The notes below the pieces were generated by a model. The model saw only the letters and a program-made list of their open reading frames with translations, ran no database searches and was not told the origin of the DNA. Below, piece by piece: positions 32,857 to 36,732 of a stretch of 36,732 nucleotides of DNA; position 1 is the first letter of the stretch; each line of letters opens with the position of its first letter. Made by a program: the position numbers and the translations under genes. Source of the DNA: an uncultured Gammaproteobacteria bacterium (GTDB lineage Bacteria > Pseudomonadota > Gammaproteobacteria > Arenicellales > JAANXG01); contig CALZGZ010000209.1 of the NCBI GenBank assembly GCA_945787105.1, forward strand, positions 1-36,732, read 5' to 3'.

Positions 32857-33576
32857 TCACTCTTGGCTCCCTCGACACCGGTAGAGCGGTGCCGATGTCT
32901 TGTGACGGTTCTTTTTTGTCCGGTCTTGATTTTGCGCCAGTACCGCCCATTGCGCGGGTGTCAGCCGGCCGACAAACGTAAACCCGCCGTCCCCATGCGC
33001 GCGGAAAACGGCCGCCTCGGCCTCATCGGGATAGACGTCCGTTGCACCGCGCGCGACGTTGCCGTGGGCGATGAGCGCGATGTTGGTGCCGGGTGGGGGC
33101 GGCATGGCGAGGCGGGAACGGGCGCGCTCCAGAATGGCGTCGCGCCCGCCAAAATATTCCGCGACACGCAAGTTCATGATATCTGTCGTGGTTTCGACGA
33201 CTCCCAGGTCCATCAATTCGGCGGTCTCGACGGTGCGGCAATAGGGACTGGCGAAGACTTTGCCCACCGGGATGCGCAGCGCCCGGATGTGCTCTCCCAC
33301 CGCCCTGGCTGCGCGGCGTCCTGCATCTGAGAGCTGGCGTACGCGCGATGCATCGCAACTTGTCCAATCTCCGGCCTGCTCAATGTGATCGCTTTGCGAC
33401 CAGTCGGTCTGCGCATGGCGAAAGTAAATGTTGTACCCGCCCGCTTGCAGGGCCTGTATCAATGCTTCCCCCGCCAACACCGTATTGCCATCGGCGTTTA
33501 CCGGACCGCAACCTGCCGTAAAAAATATAAACGCCAGCGCAAGGCGGTACACGATGGCGTTGAGGCGATCGTTCAC
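32857..33576 (-). CDS. Histidine phosphatase superfamily lipoprotein
   Basis: A 239-residue protein beginning at GTG. The N-terminal hydrophobic stretch ends in 'FTAGC', a good lipobox (Cys23), so it is probably lipid-anchored in the periplasm. The phosphatase fold shows 'YFRHAQTDW' (Arg-His pair, RHA instead of the usual RHG), 'FASPYCRTVETAEL' and 'IALIAHGNV' (second catalytic His). It would remove phosphate from an unidentified periplasmic substrate. It stands 137 bp before the dehydratase start on the same strand. Confidence 0.9.
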   Translation of the reverse strand: MNDRLNAIVYRLALAFIFFTAGCGPVNADGNTVLAGEALIQALQAGGYNIYFRHAQTDWSQSDHIEQAGDWTSCDASRVRQLSDAGRRAARAVGEHIRALRIPVGKVFASPYCRTVETAELMDLGVVETTTDIMNLRVAEYFGGRDAILERARSRLAMPPPPGTNIALIAHGNVARGATDVYPDEAEAAVFRAHGDGGFTFVGRLTPAQWAVLAQNQDRTKKNRHKTSAPLYRCRGSQE

Positions 33577-34191
33577 AGTGAGTCTCTCACGCAGTTGTTC
33601 GCTAATGACACATGTGGTGCCTGAGTGCTGACACCTTGGGAACGATTATCGACCGGTGGCGTCATCACTGAGGTATTCGGATATGCCAAGTTTATCGGGT
33701 GCTATTTCCACTCAACGTTAGGTTTCCTGTCAAGCATGGGGCCGCCAGTTAGCGTCCCATTACGCGTTCCTAATGCGCAAAAAGCTTCGTATCCATAAAC
33801 GGTATCTCATAATTACGTATTTTAGCGTGGCAGCAAACTTTGATGGTGGGTTATCGGCACAGATTCGTGGATTAGACAGAGAATATTCCGGCTATCGCAT
33901 TACTGAAGTTTATACGCCACGTCCTCACGGCAAGCGTTGGACATCGATCGCTGATTTTGAAAGTTGGTTTTTCGCCAACTGAATCGATACGTGATTCGCG
34001 CTATTTGAGCTGTCAGTGTGAATTTGTTTTTGTCTCGGGGTGTTGTAGTGATCGATGCCTGAACTTTACGCCACGGTGAGTCTATCCCGGTTTGCTTCGC
34101 CTACAGGCCCCCGGGGGTGCATCGTGTCGATTGGAATGTGATTGGAAAGGGATATCGTTGCTACGAGTGTAACCCGATCGGTGCCGGTTGG
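33577..34191. other. Gap containing one small possible gene
   Basis: Apart from the 69-codon frame at 33773-33982, I recognise nothing here. The left edge holds the promoter of the histidine phosphatase gene. Confidence 0.45.
33773..33982 (+). CDS. Small hypothetical protein
   Basis: A 69-residue ORF with a basic start ('MRKKLRIHKRYLI') and a protein-like C-terminal half containing 'YSGYRITEVYTPRPHGKRW' and 'SIADFESWFFAN'. It has no ribosome binding site of note and no recognised domain. It is flanked by non-coding DNA. It could be a real short gene or chance. Confidence 0.38.
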   Translation: MRKKLRIHKRYLIITYFSVAANFDGGLSAQIRGLDREYSGYRITEVYTPRPHGKRWTSIADFESWFFAN

Positions 34192-35511
34192 TCAGCGGAC
34201 TCTCTGCCCGAGCATGGCCGGTGTCACCAACGTTATGCCGTTTGGGGTGACGAAAAAACGCTCTTTATCGGTTTGCGGATCGACCCCGATCTGGGTTCCG
34301 GCGGGGAGTCGGCAACGTTTCTCGATGATGGCCTTGTTGATATGGCAGTCGCGGCCAATATCGACCTCGGGGAGAACGATGGAATCCTGCACCACTGAAT
34401 AAGAATTCACTCTGACGCTGGAGAACAAGATTGAGTGCCTCACCGTCGCCCCGGAGATGATGCAACCCCCGGAGACCATGGAGTCCACCGCCATGCCCCG
34501 CCTGTCATCGTCATCAAAAATAAATTTCGCCGCAGGCAACTGGGCCTGGTAGGTCCAAATCGGCCAGTTCTCGTCATACAGATTCAAGTCCGGCGTCACG
34601 CCGATGAGTTCCAGATTGGCCTGGTAATAAGCGTCAACGGTACCCACATCACGCCAGTACGCGCCATCCTGAATTCGAGAGATCGGGTACGCGATGACGC
34701 GGTACTCGTCGATTAGCGAAGGAATAATGTTCTTGCCAAAATCATGATCAGACCCCGGCGTCTGCGCGTCTTTGTTCAATTTATCGAATAGAAACTCGGT
34801 ATTGAATACATAGATGCCCATGGATGCCAGCGCGACGTCGTTACGGCCCGGCACCGGTTCCGGCCGTTCCGGTTTTTCCCAGAATCGAATCACGCGGTCG
34901 TCATCATCGATTGCCATAATGCCGAAATGGCTTGCGTTCTCAATTGGCACGTCGACGCAGCCCACCGTCAGGTCAGCCTGATGTTCCAAATGGAATTGGA
35001 TCATCATCCCATAATCGGCTTTGTAGATGTGATCACCGGCAAGGACCAACACCCGCTCCGGATTGTGCTGACGAATTATGTCGATGTTTTGATAGACCGC
35101 GTCGGCGGTTCCGGTATACCAAGATTCCAGTACCCGTTGCTGTGCCGGTATGAGCTCAATGTACTCGTTGAACTCGCCCTTGAGAAAGCTCCACCCTTGC
35201 TGCAGATGCTGAATCAACGAATGTGCTTTGTATTGGGTGAGTACACCAATATGCCGGATCCCCGAGTTGATGCAATTGGATAGCGTAAAATCGATAATCC
35301 GGAACTTTCCACCGAACGGGACGGCGGGTTTCACCCGCCAATCGGTTAGATTTTTGAGTCTCGATCCACGGCCACCCGCGAGGACCAGGGCGAGTGTGTC
35401 GCGCACCGGGTCGCGAAACGCAGATTTGAAACGATCTAACTTGCGTCGTTGCTGAACCCGTTGAGGTGCATTATCGCGAAGTTTTGGCTTGGGTTCCGCC
35501 AAAAGGTTCAT
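34192..35511 (-). CDS. glgC: Glucose-1-phosphate adenylyltransferase
   Basis: ADP-glucose pyrophosphorylase, the committed step of glycogen synthesis (glucose-1-phosphate + ATP to ADP-glucose), in the cytoplasm. The sequence follows the proteobacterial enzyme closely: '[20 protein letters not shown]', '[20 protein letters not shown]', '[12 protein letters not shown]', '[11 protein letters not shown]' and '[11 protein letters not shown]', then a left-handed beta-helix C-terminus ('[12 protein letters not shown]'). At about 439 residues it is of normal length. ATG 35511 is chosen; TTG 35520 is also possible. No glgA, glgB or glgP adjoins it. Confidence 0.96.
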   Translation of the reverse strand: MNLLAEPKPKLRDNAPQRVQQRRKLDRFKSAFRDPVRDTLALVLAGGRGSRLKNLTDWRVKPAVPFGGKFRIIDFTLSNCINSGIRHIGVLTQYKAHSLIQHLQQGWSFLKGEFNEYIELIPAQQRVLESWYTGTADAVYQNIDIIRQHNPERVLVLAGDHIYKADYGMMIQFHLEHQADLTVGCVDVPIENASHFGIMAIDDDDRVIRFWEKPERPEPVPGRNDVALASMGIYVFNTEFLFDKLNKDAQTPGSDHDFGKNIIPSLIDEYRVIAYPISRIQDGAYWRDVGTVDAYYQANLELIGVTPDLNLYDENWPIWTYQAQLPAAKFIFDDDDRRGMAVDSMVSGGCIISGATVRHSILFSSVRVNSYSVVQDSIVLPEVDIGRDCHINKAIIEKRCRLPAGTQIGVDPQTDKERFFVTPNGITLVTPAMLGQRVR

Positions 35512-35672
35512 GTCTTGCAATTACCCTGATTCGATGTCGTAGCGCGAACGAGTGGAAACCTCGACACGGAATTCCTGCTCGCCGTGAGTCCTCGACTCCC
35601 TATGTTGGGAATGAGACTGGAGTGCGCCGGTCCGGAAGTAGCTGTTTCGCGTCGCGGCGAGGGCGCCGATGC

Positions 35673-35975
35673 TCAGTCTTGAATTTGATACATCGAGTCG
35701 ATATACGCTTCGGCATCCAGCCAGTCACGGATCGCATCATCACCTTCAAAACCGCGCTGCTCCGCTTTGAAGTAAGCCGATTCGGATATCAATTGATGGC
35801 GCTGCGTGCCGCTGATGATGGCTTTGACAGTTTTCTTGGCGGCGCGTCGTCGGCCTTTGGCCGATTTCTTACTGCCTTTCTTGGTGCCAATCTGAGCGAT
35901 ACGACCGGCGTCTTCAGTGATATTTGTTTGCGGTTTAGATTGCGTGCTCGAACCCGTCTTTGTGGTTACTTGCAT
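35673..35975 (-). CDS. DUF2934-domain small protein
   Basis: A 100-residue protein with a good ribosome binding site (GGAGG six bases before the ATG). The first half is polar and strongly basic, with 'KKGSKKSAKGRRRAAKK'. The second half is the DUF2934 pattern: 'ISESAYFKAEQRGFEGDDAIRDWLDAEAYI'-like (residues about 64-92). Function is unknown; the domain is often found near glycogen-metabolism genes, which fits the adjacent glgC. The basic tail may bind nucleic acid (inference). Confidence 0.85.
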   Translation of the reverse strand: MQVTTKTGSSTQSKPQTNITEDAGRIAQIGTKKGSKKSAKGRRRAAKKTVKAIISGTQRHQLISESAYFKAEQRGFEGDDAIRDWLDAEAYIDSMYQIQD

Positions 35976-36479
35976 CAGTGGCCTCCGGGGTGTGTTTTCG
36001 ATGGTTGATATTCCGTCCTAGTGGCTCATGGGAAGCTGTATCATGAGTCACAACTAATATGTATCGAGCATAGTTCAACTTGGGTAAAACGCTAGATTTT
36101 TTAAGGACTGCGAGGCGTTGCTGTGACGCCAAACCGGTGGCGATGTATTGTTGACTAGCATTCCCGGAAAAGCGGCCGATGATGACTCACGACCGTCCTC
36201 AATTGGTCACCGCAAGGCGCGCGGCCGGCTGATGCGGGTCGTCAGGCTGCGGTGCGATGCGTGGGTGGCCGCCGTGAGGACGATCAGGACCTATTTCCCT
36301 ACTTGCAAAGCGGTAATGGACCCGGTGTTGGCACCCGCCCGCCCGTAAGGCGCACTCTTTATCGACCGAGCCAGCGAAGTCGCCCACACGGGGCCGATCG
36401 ACAGGGACCCCAAGTTGGTGTTGCCATGCCAAACGCACTGAGGTGTGCGATCTGCTGTTGGTGGTGCCGAACTTTTGTT

Positions 36480-36573
36480 GTCATTCCGAGTGCAACGAGG
36501 AATCTCACCGTGTTGAACGCCGGTGACGCAGTCGTCAGGGTGAGATCCCTCGGTGTTCCACCTCGGGATGACA
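36480..36573. repeat. Dispersed MITE-like inverted repeat, copy C (most complete)
   Basis: It opens GTCATTCCGAGTGCAACGAG and GAATCTCACC, then GGTGAGATCCCTCGG, and closes CCTCGGGATGACAG. The ends are near-complementary (GTCATTCCGAG / CTCGGGATGAC), so the roughly 94-bp unit can fold into one hairpin. Partial relatives lie at 19512-19614 and 19631-19667. Confidence 0.7.
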
Positions 36574-36714
36574 GGAAACAAAAACGCGTCGGGATGACGG
36601 GGAGTAAAGCGCAACACGAAGGATGCTTGGCGTGCAACGTTATCGCCAGTTGCGCAGAGATGGGCGCGGCGTCACAGGCCCGGCGCCTCGTTTCATCGCT
36701 CCACCACGACGCTC

Positions 36715-36732
36715 GTCCCCGCACAGCAGGGG
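36715..36732. repeat. GTCCCCGCACAGCAGGGG, second copy
   Basis: Identical to 4593-4610. It ends exactly at the window edge, so its continuation is unseen. Confidence 0.65.

Larger units (their letters stand above)
35976..36732. other. Terminal gene-poor stretch with dispersed repeats
   Basis: No convincing gene is seen up to the window edge. It contains the full-length dispersed repeat at 36480-36573 and the 18-bp block shared with 4593-4610 at the very end. A GGGATGAC word at 36592-36599 may be the end of another repeat. Confidence 0.5.

Overview
The window reads as chromosomal DNA of a Gram-negative proteobacterium, most likely a gammaproteobacterium with a PEP-CTERM/exopolysaccharide lifestyle. 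This is inferred from an outer-membrane beta-barrel of the PEP-CTERM-associated type, a polyprenyl-phosphate sugar transferase, lipoproteins, PilZ/GGDEF signalling, class III cyclase signalling, a glgC gene, and scattered intergenic repeats of the REP/RAYT style. No rRNA, tRNA, CRISPR array or transposase gene was found. Genes are mostly single or in pairs, on both strands, separated by unusually long gene-poor gaps rich in short repeats.

Layout. 1-2.4 kb: a CHASE2-class III nucleotide cyclase flanked by GACCCCATT-type repeats. 2.5-7.6 kb: the beta-barrel protein, a 1.7 kb repeat-bearing gap with small possible genes, and the sugar transferase. 7.9-12.5 kb: a secreted double PilJ/NarX-type sensor protein converging on a 1209-residue polytopic membrane protein fused to a parallel beta-helix. 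13.3-14.1 kb: a retropepsin-like protease. 14.5-17.6 kb: a partner-switching module (cyclic-nucleotide-binding PP2C phosphatase, STAS antagonist, RsbW-like kinase) followed by a lipoprotein. 17.6-20 kb: repeats, an NYN nuclease, a rhomboid protease and a tiny membrane protein. 20.2-23.9 kb: an LpxH-like phosphoesterase, then a papain-like protease/alpha-beta hydrolase fusion paired with a GH108 muramidase. 24-29.3 kb: a PilJ-GGDEF cyclase divergent from a PilZ protein, a tandem universal stress protein, and a di-haem GGDEF cyclase. 29.6-36 kb: VOC and ABM proteins, a LysE exporter, a UxaA-family dehydratase, a histidine phosphatase, GlgC and a DUF2934 protein.

How they may work together. Second messengers dominate: one class III cyclase, a cNMP-binding PP2C that would feed its signal into a STAS/kinase partner switch, two diguanylate cyclases with intact I-sites, and one PilZ receptor. 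Inputs visible in the sequence are the CHASE2 domain, P-box (nitrate-sensor-like) helices, and covalently bound haem. Likely outputs are surface polysaccharide and stress or biofilm physiology; that link is inference.

The most unusual items are: (i) two collinear copies, 13 kb apart, of an approximately 110-bp module that ends in a terminator and contains a CRP-like palindrome and a tiny ORF whose differences are largely synonymous; (ii) the 1209-residue protein, with a duplicated membrane module carrying DE-x4-HE and EE-x-LE motifs, fused to a beta-helix; (iii) the three-activity lytic cassette at 21.4-23.9 kb; (iv) the cNMP-gated partner switch.
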